A stretch of 6,390 nt of DNA, from contig PBJN01000008.1 of NCBI GenBank assembly GCA_002720735.1, positions 10,354-16,743 of the forward strand, in the 5' to 3' direction. This DNA is from Porticoccaceae bacterium (GTDB taxonomy: Bacteria; Pseudomonadota; Gammaproteobacteria; Pseudomonadales; Porticoccaceae). The position numbers and the translations under genes were made by a program. Below are positions 1 through 6,390 of this stretch, piece by piece. Within the stretch, counting starts at the first letter, position 1; the number at the start of each line of letters is the position of its first letter. The notes below the pieces were generated by a model, which was given only the letters and a program-made list of their open reading frames with translations, was not told the origin of the DNA and did no database searches.

Positions 1-50
1 CCTGAATTAAGAGGGTCGGGCTTCTCAAGGCTCAGAGCTTACAAAAATGT

Positions 51-56
51 GAAGGG
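51..56 (+). promoter_or_regulatory. Ribosome binding site of crtE
   Basis: GAAGGG is a strong Shine-Dalgarno-like purine run, followed by a 7-base spacer and then ATG at 64. It decides the start of crtE: the in-frame GTG at 49 has no such site upstream, whereas ATG 64 is ideally placed. The crtE reading frame stays open through the GTG to the left window edge, so an upstream start cannot be excluded by stops. The other two frames have stops at 8-10 and 3-5, so an upstream gene could end there, but too little sequence is present to tell. Confidence 0.7.
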
Positions 57-63
57 TACTGCT

Positions 64-1035
64 ATGCCCCCAATAATAAGAAGCAGATTAAGTATCGGGG
101 TTTTTTTAACCCAACTTGACGATTTATTTCAACGGGAGCTTCCGTCCCGAGAGTCAGGTCTTCTTAATGCTGCAAAATATCATTTTAGAAACCCCGGTAA
201 AGGATTTAGAGCTCAGTTAGCTTTAGCTAGTGGCGAAGCTCTTCGGTTACACTATCACGATGTTTTAATTTGGGCAGCTGCCTGTGAACTCATACACAAT
301 GCCTCCCTTGTCCACGATGATATTAGTGATGCAAGTACCCACAGACGTGGCCAAAAAAGTATTCACGAACACTTTGGAATTGACACAGCGCTTTGCCTGG
401 GCGACTGGATGGTTGCTAAAGCTTTTGAACTGGCTTCCAAAAACAAAACGCACGGTGGGCAACTAGTGGGTCAGTTGGCAACTGCAATGCAACAAACTTG
501 TGCCGGTCAGGCGTCTGATGTTGGGCAAAAGCGGTGCATAACAATAAATCAATGGAAGCGAATTGCAGCTGGAAAGACGTCCCCGTTTTTATTGGCGCCA
601 ATCGCGGGAGTGGCTCTGGCATCCAATTTTGGATATTCGTTGGAAGGCCTCAAAAATTTAGTAAGTCTTTGCGGCCTCGTGTACCAGGGACGAAATGATA
701 TAGACGACATTGTTCCCTCTAGTCACCGATCATGTGATTTAGACGGACGAAAACCTAACCTTGTGGTAAGTTTGTTTCATGAAGATAATATTGGAAATGA
801 GGATTTCATTCGCTGGTATAACTCGGGGGATACGTCAAAAGTGGGTCAATGGCAACAGCGAATTGCTTCGAGCCAAGCGATTGTGAGAGCAAATCACGCT
901 TTGGATATATGGCTTGCAGAGGCGGAGCTGATAGTTCCAAGTGTTCCTTCGCCTCTCCGAGAAGTCGCAACTCAATTAGTAGCATCTGTGAATGATAAGA
1001 AAATTACAGAAACTCAGCGTGGTAGGATTGCATAA
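64..1035 (+). CDS. crtE: Polyprenyl diphosphate synthase, probable geranylgeranyl-PP synthase (CrtE)
   Basis: Isoprenyl diphosphate synthase of 323 residues that condenses IPP with allylic diphosphates, most likely giving geranylgeranyl diphosphate for the adjacent phytoene synthase. Numbered from ATG 64, it shows a GKxxR substrate site (G45 K46 G47 F48 R49), the first Asp-rich motif at 85-89 (DDISD) followed by HRRG (93-96), GQ..D at 148-152, K171-T172, and YQ (207-208) leading into the second Asp-rich motif at 211-215. That second motif reads NDIDD, with Asn at the usual first Asp, and position 47 is Gly where many relatives have Arg. The other metal ligands and K46/R49 are retained, so activity is likely. 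The start at ATG 64 is chosen for its ribosome site. The product chain length (C20) is inferred from the carotenoid neighbours. Family assignment is secure; exact product is less so. Confidence 0.9.
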   Translation: MPPIIRSRLSIGVFLTQLDDLFQRELPSRESGLLNAAKYHFRNPGKGFRAQLALASGEALRLHYHDVLIWAAACELIHNASLVHDDISDASTHRRGQKSIHEHFGIDTALCLGDWMVAKAFELASKNKTHGGQLVGQLATAMQQTCAGQASDVGQKRCITINQWKRIAAGKTSPFLLAPIAGVALASNFGYSLEGLKNLVSLCGLVYQGRNDIDDIVPSSHRSCDLDGRKPNLVVSLFHEDNIGNEDFIRWYNSGDTSKVGQWQQRIASSQAIVRANHALDIWLAEAELIVPSVPSPLREVATQLVASVNDKKITETQRGRIA

Positions 1036-1142
1036 GTTATCAAGGGGTGGTTTCAAATTAGTCACAAGTTGACCATGCCAGTAATCAAGGTGGGAAACTT
1101 CCTTTTGCATTTCCTGCTTGTACGAGAGTAAGAACCACTCAA
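1036..1142 (+). other. crtE-crtB intergenic gap
   Basis: This 107-base spacer is the only sizeable gap between the carotenoid genes. I see no convincing terminator and no convincing sigma70 pair: TTGACC at 1069-1074 lacks a good -10 box at 16-18 bases. No strong Shine-Dalgarno lies in front of the crtB ATG at 1143; the nearest purine run, GAGAG around 1124-1128, is about 14 bases away. The crtE frame stays open for 31 codons after its TAA, up to a TAA at 1129-1131, which I take as chance. In related clusters crtI often adjoins crtB, so this is a candidate place from which crtI could have been lost, but no recognisable crtI remnant is visible. Confidence 0.5.
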
Positions 1143-2093
1143 ATGTATACTTCTAAATCGCTCGCGCAGCATCAGTCCTCAATACCCGACCCAAAACCAA
1201 TCGCGGTCCTTGCGGCGCATGGCAAATCATTTTATTTTGCAAGCTTGTTTTTGGGTAATCATTATGCTGAAAGTGCAGCACAACTGTATAAATTCTGCAG
1301 ATTCTTGGACGATTTAGCAGATGGCACTGATATCAATAGAATTGAACGGCTAAAAAATATTCATGGATATCTGGCTGGTGAAGTACGCCTAATTGAGGAT
1401 GAACTTGAAACTAAAAATTTTTTGGTATTAGCTAAAAAAAAGAGCATCCCACTGGCAGCAGCTCAAGAACTCGTAGAAGGAATGATTTCTGATCAAATTC
1501 CTGCCAGATTTGATAATACAAAACAACTTCTCCGTTACTGCCACGCGGTGGCAGGCACTGTCGGACTTATGATGTGTCGAGTCTTGGACTGCTCTCAAAA
1601 GGATGCAGATAGCTTTGCAATTGACCTCGGAGTAGCCATGCAATTGACAAACATTGCAAGGGATGTCTTAGAGGATGCGCAAATGAGCAGGCGCTATATT
1701 CCATCAGAATGGCTGAATTTAAACGAGCTTCAGTCCGAACCTTGCAGTTGGGTTGATGCCTCTATTGATTTACGCATTAAAGTTTCTTCTGCAATTGAAC
1801 AACTACTTAAACTCGCTGAGCAATACTATGAAAGTGCTGAGCAGGGGATTGTCCTTCTTCCCCTGAGATCAAGGTTTGCAATAAATGTCGCTTTGAGGAT
1901 TTATAGACAAATCGGCAGACAACTACAAGAAAAAAAATATTGTTGGTGGCAAGGCCGCCAAGTTGTTTCAGCTTTTAAAAAAATTCAGCTCACACTATTC
2001 GGATTATCCGTATTCATTCCGAGGAAAACTCCAACTCATCAACAAAAATTACATGAGCCATTACTGGGTCTAGCCGGTGTCAACAACCTTTGA
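1143..2093 (+). CDS. crtB: Phytoene synthase (CrtB)
   Basis: Head-to-head condensation of two geranylgeranyl diphosphates to 15-cis-phytoene, the first committed carotenoid step, probably at the inner face of the membrane. The 316 residues carry the trans-isoprenyl diphosphate synthase signatures of this family: HGKSF at 26-30, YKFCRFLDDLADG at 49-61 with the first DxxxD (D56, D60), EGMISD at 112-117, YCHAVAGTVG at 132-141, and QLTNIARDVLEDA at 167-179 with the second DxxxD (D174, D178), followed by RRYIP at 183-187. The length is usual for bacterial CrtB. It starts at ATG 1143 after a 107-base gap and ends inside crtY with a 17-base overlap, so the two are probably translationally coupled. 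A squalene-type synthase is the other possibility, but the crtE, crtY and blh neighbours favour phytoene synthase strongly. Confidence 0.95.
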   Translation: MYTSKSLAQHQSSIPDPKPIAVLAAHGKSFYFASLFLGNHYAESAAQLYKFCRFLDDLADGTDINRIERLKNIHGYLAGEVRLIEDELETKNFLVLAKKKSIPLAAAQELVEGMISDQIPARFDNTKQLLRYCHAVAGTVGLMMCRVLDCSQKDADSFAIDLGVAMQLTNIARDVLEDAQMSRRYIPSEWLNLNELQSEPCSWVDASIDLRIKVSSAIEQLLKLAEQYYESAEQGIVLLPLRSRFAINVALRIYRQIGRQLQEKKYCWWQGRQVVSAFKKIQLTLFGLSVFIPRKTPTHQQKLHEPLLGLAGVNNL

Positions 2094-3180
2094 CATAGTA
2101 ATAATAGGAGGCGGTAATGCTGGATTAAGTCTTGCCTCCGAACTGTCAAGACTAAATGTCGCTAAGACTGTGTGTATCTTTGAACCAGCACACAAAATGA
2201 AAAAAGAGCTTCATTGGAGTCTTTGGACCGATGGAAACCAAAGACAGCTTTTAAATAACGCGGTAAAAGGCAGCTGGAGTCAATGGCAACTAGTGGACCA
2301 CAGTCGCAGCGTCGTCAGAGACAGTCCTTCCTTCGATTACACATGCCTCAGCTCAACTAAATATTTAAGTTTGTGCGAAAGCCAACTCAGTGAAAAAATC
2401 CATATAATTCCTGAGGCGGTGGAATCCGTGAGAAAAACTTCAAGCCAATATATTATAGAAAGTGGCGACCAGTCTTTCTCTGCAAATCATGTCTATGATA
2501 GTCGTCCACCATCTGTTCGACCAAATGGCCTTTTACAGCACTTTTTAGGAGTTGAAGTAAAGATCAGAACTCCAATGTCGGATCGGCAAATAGCTACCCT
2601 CATGGATTTTCGGGTAGATCAAACCCGAGGACTACATTTTATTTATGTCCTACCGTTTTCTTCTACTCACCTTCTTATTGAATCAACAATGATCTCTCAG
2701 AGCTTAGAACCTCAGAACTGGTATAGAAATGCTATAGATCGTTGGTTAAATGAACGGGAAATCATTGTCAAATCGTACCTCAGCGAGGAGGTTGGTGTAA
2801 TTCCAATGGATGAGGTTATCCCTCGTAACGAAAATATACCTACAATTGGCGCAGCAAGTGGGGCACTGAGACGGTCATCAGGTTACGGCTTTAGTTATAT
2901 ACAAAAACAGGCTTCTTGCCTTGCTCAACAAATCAACCAAGAAAATTATAACGTCCCTGAGCCTATCTCTGAAAGAATTGTACTTATGGATACGATATTC
3001 AATCGAGTCGCAACCGAATATCCTGAAATAGGACCGAGTCTGTTCATGAAATTGGCCGAAGCACTTAATGGAGAGCAATTTGCCCGCTTCATGCTCGGTA
3101 AAGCAACTACATTCGACTGGGTTCGCGTTATAGCGGCAATGCCAAAAATCCCTTTCTTGAAGCAACTATTCAATGTCTAG
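2077..3180 (+). CDS. crtY: Lycopene beta-cyclase (CrtY)
   Basis: Flavoprotein-fold cyclase that closes both ends of lycopene to beta-rings, giving beta-carotene for the next gene product, Blh. The 367 residues begin with a dinucleotide-binding beta-alpha-beta motif (IVIIGGGNAG, residues 7-16) and an acidic residue at the end of the second strand (E36). Further lycopene-cyclase landmarks are HWSLW (46-50), YDSR (140-143), QHFLG (154-158), a DFRVDQ segment (177-182), YVLPFS (190-195) then LLIEST (199-204), whose Glu corresponds to the catalytic acid region of CrtY/CrtL cyclases, and a C-terminal RRSSGYGF near residue 267. The start is GTG at 2077, overlapping crtB by 17 bases with no clear ribosome site, so coupling is likely. 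The first residues run directly into the nucleotide-binding strand, which leaves little room for a later start. Confidence 0.93.
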   Translation: MSTTFDIVIIGGGNAGLSLASELSRLNVAKTVCIFEPAHKMKKELHWSLWTDGNQRQLLNNAVKGSWSQWQLVDHSRSVVRDSPSFDYTCLSSTKYLSLCESQLSEKIHIIPEAVESVRKTSSQYIIESGDQSFSANHVYDSRPPSVRPNGLLQHFLGVEVKIRTPMSDRQIATLMDFRVDQTRGLHFIYVLPFSSTHLLIESTMISQSLEPQNWYRNAIDRWLNEREIIVKSYLSEEVGVIPMDEVIPRNENIPTIGAASGALRRSSGYGFSYIQKQASCLAQQINQENYNVPEPISERIVLMDTIFNRVATEYPEIGPSLFMKLAEALNGEQFARFMLGKATTFDWVRVIAAMPKIPFLKQLFNV

Positions 3181-3988
3181 CTTGGATTACATTGCGATCG
3201 TTGCTGTCATGCTGATTGGCGTTCCTCATGGTGGTTTGGATGGAGCAATAGCAAGGCGCGCTGGGTGGTCTAAAACGTTTTTTGAGTGGCTAATTTTCCA
3301 TTCTAGCTATCTTTTGCTTGCAATAATAGTCGCAATTATTTGGTGGTATTTGCCGGGCGTAAGTTTAACAATATTCCTAATCTTATCTGCAATTCACTTT
3401 GGGACAAGTGATATCAAAACCGTCGAATATCCTTGGAAAGGGTCAAATGTTTTACCTCTTATTTCACACTGCGGACTCATCGTAATTGGTATACCAGGAC
3501 TACACCCATCAGACGTTCAACCCATTTTCACCATCCTGGCGGGAGAAGATACTGCCGACTTATTGGTTTCCACTTCTAAATCTCTACTCGTTCCGTGGCT
3601 ACTTACTCTTCTAGTCTATCTCTGTTATAGCTACTTTCATAATAAGTGGGTTCCCACTGCCTGCATAGCAGCTGGTGTATTTATGAGTACATATATTCTA
3701 GATCCACTAATAAGTTTCGCACTTTATTTCTGCCTGATTCATAGTCCGATTCATACCTTTCTTGTCTGGACTGGGATCAAGCCTCAAGAACGTCTGCGAT
3801 CATCAGTAGAGGCGGCTAGTTACACACTGATTGCTTGGTTATCAGGGATATTCTTGGTACTCTTTTTGTTAAGTAAACCAAATCTCAATTTGGAACCGAT
3901 TTTAATCAAAGTAACTTTTATTGGCCTTGCCGCACTTACGGTGCCTCATATGATCCTAATTGATTTGCTTGACAAAGATTATGACTGA
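3173..3988 (+). CDS. blh: Beta-carotene 15,15'-dioxygenase, Brp/Blh family
   Basis: Integral membrane iron enzyme that cleaves beta-carotene centrally to two molecules of retinal, the chromophore of rhodopsins. The 271 residues are largely hydrophobic with several membrane segments (about 5-19, 38-60, 63-76, 93-109, 138-155, 160-176, 178-190, 214-234 and 247-266). The conserved histidine motifs of the family are all visible: GVPHGGLD (H19), SAIHFGTSD (H75), HSPIH (H190 and H194) and LTVPHM (H259). H19, H75, H190 and H194 match the spacing of the iron ligands proposed for characterised Blh. ATG 3173 overlaps the end of crtY by 8 bases, and the gene's own stop overlaps fni by 8. There is no strong ribosome site, consistent with coupling. 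This gene marks the cluster as retinal-producing rather than simply carotenoid-producing. Confidence 0.93.
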   Translation: MSSLDYIAIVAVMLIGVPHGGLDGAIARRAGWSKTFFEWLIFHSSYLLLAIIVAIIWWYLPGVSLTIFLILSAIHFGTSDIKTVEYPWKGSNVLPLISHCGLIVIGIPGLHPSDVQPIFTILAGEDTADLLVSTSKSLLVPWLLTLLVYLCYSYFHNKWVPTACIAAGVFMSTYILDPLISFALYFCLIHSPIHTFLVWTGIKPQERLRSSVEAASYTLIAWLSGIFLVLFLLSKPNLNLEPILIKVTFIGLAALTVPHMILIDLLDKDYD

Positions 3989-5006
3989 CATCCAAAAACG
4001 TAAAGAAGATCATATTAATCTTGCATTGGATCGCAGCCATCAATCCACTGCAGGTAACAACTTCGATGAAATCTGTTTCGAGCCCTCAGCAATTCCAGAA
4101 ATCGACCTTAACTCCGTGGACATCAACTGTACATTTTTAGGCCGCCAATGCAGTGCTCCGATCATTATTGGCGCTATGACTGGTGGATGCGATCATAGTG
4201 ATATAATTAATAAAAATCTTGCTATCGCCGCGGAATACTGCAGAGTTCCCTTGGCTCTTGGATCTCAAAGAGCATCATTGGAGTTGGGGCTCCCACAGAA
4301 GATTCGCAGTTGGGCTCCTAATACAGTGCTACTTGGAAATTTAGGAGGCACACAAGTTGCGTGTGGCGGTATAGACTTGGCAAAAGAAGCCATCGACAGT
4401 ATAGAAGCAGATGGGTTAATGATTCACCTTAATCCACTGCAAGAGCTCAGTCAACCAAACGGCGATCACAATTGGTGTGGTGTCTTGAATGCGATAGAAA
4501 AATGTTGCAGGCACCTTGACGTACCAATTCTTGCGAAGGAAGTTGGAGTAGGCATAGGGCCTACCGCTGCAAGAGATCTTTTATCTGTAGGGGTGGCCTG
4601 GCTAGAAACAGCTGGTTTTGGTGGCACCAACTGGGTAACCATAGAGCTTGCTCGTAATGACTCACATAAAGAACGTGAAATTATGCAACCTTTCATCACT
4701 TGGGGAATGTCAACCTGTGAAGTTCTTTCTGAATTAAGTAAGTTTGACGAACCTTTAAACTTAATTGCCTCTGGAGGGGTTCGGCATGGTCTCGATGTCG
4801 CACGTTGCATCCGTTTAGGAGCAAAAATGACTGCACTTGCACAGCCATTTTTAAGTCCCGCAATAGACTCTTCGTCGGCTGTGATTGAAAAAATCGAAAT
4901 CGTAAGTGAACAACTCAAAAGAACAATGTTTCTGACAGGTAAAAACTCTTTGGAAAAACTAAAAGAAGCTAATCTTTTAAAGTCTCCAAGACTCAAACAG
5001 CTTTGA
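3981..5006 (+). CDS. fni: Type 2 isopentenyl-diphosphate delta-isomerase (FMN-dependent)
   Basis: Interconverts IPP and DMAPP, feeding CrtE; also called idi2. It is a TIM-barrel enzyme needing reduced FMN and Mg2+. The 341 residues, a normal family length, show RKEDH (7-11), GAMTGG (64-69), LGSQRASLE (93-101), LGNLGGTQ (118-125), HLNPLQE (149-155, with the family's catalytic Gln and metal-binding Glu), LAKEVGVG (184-191), AGFGGTNW (211-218) and ASGGVRHGLD (263-272), the last being phosphate/FMN-binding loops. ATG 3981 is chosen over the in-frame TTG at 3960 because MTDIQKRKEDH is a typical family N-terminus and gives an 8-base ATGACTGA overlap with blh, like that between crtY and blh. In most family members a DVAGAGGTSW-like stretch is usual; here Asp is Glu209, Ala is Phe213 and Ser is Asn217. 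Confidence 0.95.
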   Translation: MTDIQKRKEDHINLALDRSHQSTAGNNFDEICFEPSAIPEIDLNSVDINCTFLGRQCSAPIIIGAMTGGCDHSDIINKNLAIAAEYCRVPLALGSQRASLELGLPQKIRSWAPNTVLLGNLGGTQVACGGIDLAKEAIDSIEADGLMIHLNPLQELSQPNGDHNWCGVLNAIEKCCRHLDVPILAKEVGVGIGPTAARDLLSVGVAWLETAGFGGTNWVTIELARNDSHKEREIMQPFITWGMSTCEVLSELSKFDEPLNLIASGGVRHGLDVARCIRLGAKMTALAQPFLSPAIDSSSAVIEKIEIVSEQLKRTMFLTGKNSLEKLKEANLLKSPRLKQL

Positions 5007-5038
5007 TACAACCTTGGAGTGTTAATACTTCAAAAGTG

Positions 5039-6142
5039 ATGGAATATATAAAAGCAGAAATTAGTGCAGGTGTAGGTTGCGTTACGTTAAATCGTCCGGC
5101 AGCCCTTAACGCGTTAACTCTTGATATGGTGCTCCAATTGACCAATCTTTTAATTGAATGGCGAGATCAACCGGAGGTAGAGGCGGTCGCAATTCGCGGT
5201 TGCAATAAAATCGGTCCTTTTGGCGATTTCTGCGCTGGAGGAGATATCCGCTTCTTTTATGTCGCAAGTTTTAAAAAAGACGAGTCATTAAGCGATTTTT
5301 TCACCGCTGAGTATCGTTTAACTCACCTAATTTACTCTTACCCAAAGCCTTACATAGCATTTATGGACGGAGTTGTGATGGGGGGAGGCATGGGTCTTTC
5401 ACAAGGAGCATCTTTTCGAATAGTGACGGAACGCACTAGGATGGCCATGCCAGAGACTAACATAGGTTTTTTCCCCGATGTTGGGGCCAGTTTCTTCCTG
5501 AATCAATGTGAAAACAACATCGGTAAATACATCGGGATTACAGGACAAATACTATCCGGCAATGATGCTGTAGCCACAGGTCTAGCTGATGGTTTACTAA
5601 AGAGCAAGGACTTGCTGAATAATTGGAATTTATTAACAAAATCTAGCCTCACAAACGTGAAGGATAGGATCAACAAATTGCAAGCTCAGTGCATAAATTT
5701 AAAAGATAGTGCGCATACACCATCATGGTTCGATCCTCGATTGACGTTTATATTTGGGCAAGAGTCCTTAAATAAAGCTCTAGAAAAGCTCGCTAAATTA
5801 GATGGAGAATGGGCAGAAAAAACCCTCCTAAAACTCAAAAAGCGCTCTCCAATAATGCTATGTGTTACCTTTAGACAACTCAGTTATGGGCAATCTCTAA
5901 CATTGGCCGAGTGTCTCAGGATGGAGAGGGACCTTGCTCAGCATTGCTTTTATGCCTCTAACGAAAACCGAGTAAGCAAAAAAAGTGAAACCATCGAGGG
6001 CATAAGAGCTCTAATTATCGATAAAGATCACTCTCCCAATTGGTATCCTGTGAGTCTTAATGATGTAACTCCTGAGATGATTGAACCGTTTTTCAAAAGT
6101 CCCTGGTTACCCTCCGAACATCCTCTCGCCGACTTAAAGTGA
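5039..6142 (+). CDS. 3-hydroxyisobutyryl-CoA hydrolase-type crotonase-superfamily protein
   Basis: Crotonase-fold acyl-CoA enzyme, best matched to 3-hydroxyisobutyryl-CoA hydrolase of valine breakdown, which releases 3-hydroxyisobutyrate and CoA. With ATG 5039 it is 367 residues, much longer than simple enoyl-CoA hydratases (about 260) and typical of the hydrolase group. It has LNRPAALNAL (17-26), the oxyanion-hole loop FCAGGDIR (64-71), MDGVVMGGGMGLS (109-121) and MPETNIGFFPDVG (137-149), with E139 and D147 matching the catalytic acidic pair of this group. The C-terminal EGIRALIIDKDHSPNW segment is also characteristic. An in-frame TTG at 5003 would add 12 residues and overlap the fni stop by 4 bases; neither start has a good ribosome site (GGAG at 5015-5018 lies 20 bases before the ATG). 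It is probably cotranscribed with fni, though its chemistry is unrelated to retinal. Other short hydroxyacyl-CoA substrates are possible. Confidence 0.87.
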   Translation: MEYIKAEISAGVGCVTLNRPAALNALTLDMVLQLTNLLIEWRDQPEVEAVAIRGCNKIGPFGDFCAGGDIRFFYVASFKKDESLSDFFTAEYRLTHLIYSYPKPYIAFMDGVVMGGGMGLSQGASFRIVTERTRMAMPETNIGFFPDVGASFFLNQCENNIGKYIGITGQILSGNDAVATGLADGLLKSKDLLNNWNLLTKSSLTNVKDRINKLQAQCINLKDSAHTPSWFDPRLTFIFGQESLNKALEKLAKLDGEWAEKTLLKLKKRSPIMLCVTFRQLSYGQSLTLAECLRMERDLAQHCFYASNENRVSKKSETIEGIRALIIDKDHSPNWYPVSLNDVTPEMIEPFFKSPWLPSEHPLADLK

Positions 6143-6237
6143 ATGTAGAAATTTCTGATCAAGATTCAACTATAAATTGATTTAATCTCAATGAGCCAAT
6201 TAAGTTACTCTTTCGTACACAAGTAGTCTTTGGAAAG

Positions 6238-6254
6238 TCGTCTCGAACAGACGA
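6238..6254. repeat. Inverted repeat with 6-bp arms upstream of the cysteine-rich gene
   Basis: TCGTCT (6238-6243) and AGACGA (6249-6254) are perfect inverted arms around a 5-base CGAAC loop, with a possible extra G-T pair outside. It lies about 95 bases after the hydrolase stop and 20 bases before the next start. It is followed by TAGGTTT rather than a run of T, so it is a poor intrinsic terminator; it could be a weak terminator, an operator or an mRNA hairpin. A repeat this short could also be chance. I see no other strong hairpin or promoter in the 132-base spacer (6143-6274). Confidence 0.35.
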
Positions 6255-6274
6255 TAGGTTTCGGATAAATAACA

Positions 6275-6390
6275 GTGCAGTTAGAAGAAATTAAAGAGAC
6301 TTGCCCGTTTTGTTGGTCATGCATTTGGTTGTTAGTTGATCCAAGCTTTGACCAAATCTACACAGAAGACTGCTCAGTGTGTTGCCGGCC
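6275..6390 (+). CDS. CPXCG-type cysteine-rich small zinc-binding protein (partial, cut at window end)
   Basis: Small protein with a GTG start at 6275; 38 complete codons are visible before the window ends. It begins MQLEEIKETCPFC (GTG read as Met), continues with LLVDPS (residues 19-24), and has a second cysteine cluster EDCSVCCRP at 31-39. This layout, CPxC near residue 10, LLVDPS in the middle and DCxVCCRP after it, is that of the small CPXCG cysteine-rich proteins of gammaproteobacteria, which are predicted zinc ribbons of unknown function and usually about 60 residues long. An in-frame stop at 6266-6268 leaves GTG 6275 as the first plausible start; a weak purine site (CGGAT, 6262-6266) lies 8 bases before it. 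Unusually, the residue after CPxC is Trp14 rather than Gly, and an additional Cys is present at 16. It is not obviously part of the retinal operon. Confidence 0.8.
   Translation, partial: MQLEEIKETCPFCWSCIWLLVDPSFDQIYTEDCSVCCR

Noticed and set aside
49..63. GTG at 49 as the start of crtE
   Set aside because: The strong GAAGGG site at 51-56 overlaps this codon and is ideally spaced for ATG 64 instead.
1069..1097. Possible internal promoter before crtB (TTGACC as -35)
   Set aside because: At 16-18 bases spacing the sequence is GGGAAAC-like, not a -10 box.
1075..1131. 18-codon open frame (ATG 1075 to TAA 1129) in the crtE-crtB gap, possible leader peptide
   Set aside because: No ribosome site precedes it, there is no attenuator-like hairpin, and its frame simply continues past the crtE stop by chance.
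1047..1138. Long-range pairing of GTGGTT (1047-1052) with AACCAC (1133-1138) bracketing the crtE-crtB gap
   Set aside because: Six base pairs across an 80-base loop are expected by chance and are not supported by inner pairing.
2878..3173. Two open frames on the - strand opposite the end of crtY
   Set aside because: Short, low-complexity translations with no motifs, antisense to a well-supported cyclase.
4466..5011. 181-codon open frame on the - strand opposite fni
   Set aside because: The translation shows no recognisable domain and lies fully antisense to a strongly supported isomerase gene; it is a shadow frame.
6177..6206. Possible promoter for the cysteine-rich gene (TTGATT with TAAGTT 18 bases on)
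   Set aside because: The -10 match is poor and the spacer is AT-rich, so such matches are common by chance.

Overview
This window is most of a retinal-biosynthesis gene cluster of the kind that supplies chromophore to microbial rhodopsins. All genes lie on the + strand: crtE (polyprenyl/GGPP synthase), crtB (phytoene synthase), crtY (lycopene beta-cyclase), blh (beta-carotene 15,15'-dioxygenase of the Brp/Blh family) and fni (type 2, FMN-dependent IPP isomerase). They are followed by a 3-hydroxyisobutyryl-CoA hydrolase-type member of the crotonase superfamily. After a 132-base spacer, the window ends inside a small CPXCG-type cysteine-rich protein gene that is easy to miss because it starts with GTG and is cut by the window edge.

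Organism: AT-leaning coding sequence, a crt/blh/isomerase cluster and a gene of the CPXCG small zinc-protein family together suggest an aquatic, probably marine, gammaproteobacterium using retinal-based phototrophy. This is inference from gene content; no rRNA or other marker is present.

Layout: bases 1-63 are a short leader with a good ribosome site (51-56) for crtE (64-1035). A 107-base gap (1036-1142) separates crtE from crtB (1143-2093). From crtB onward the genes are packed: crtB/crtY overlap by 17 bases, crtY/blh by 8 and blh/fni by 8. The hydrolase gene begins either overlapping fni by 4 bases (TTG 5003) or 32 bases after it (ATG 5039).

Pathway: the isomerase balances IPP and DMAPP, CrtE builds GGPP, and CrtB joins two GGPP into phytoene. 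A desaturase (CrtI) must then make lycopene, CrtY cyclises lycopene to beta-carotene, and Blh cleaves it to two retinals. The desaturase step has no gene here, although crtI commonly sits among these genes in other clusters, and no rhodopsin gene is present either. Both must lie outside the window if the pathway works. The most notable points are the absent crtI, an Asn in the second Asp-rich motif of CrtE, and a probable amino-acid-catabolism enzyme attached to the end of the operon.
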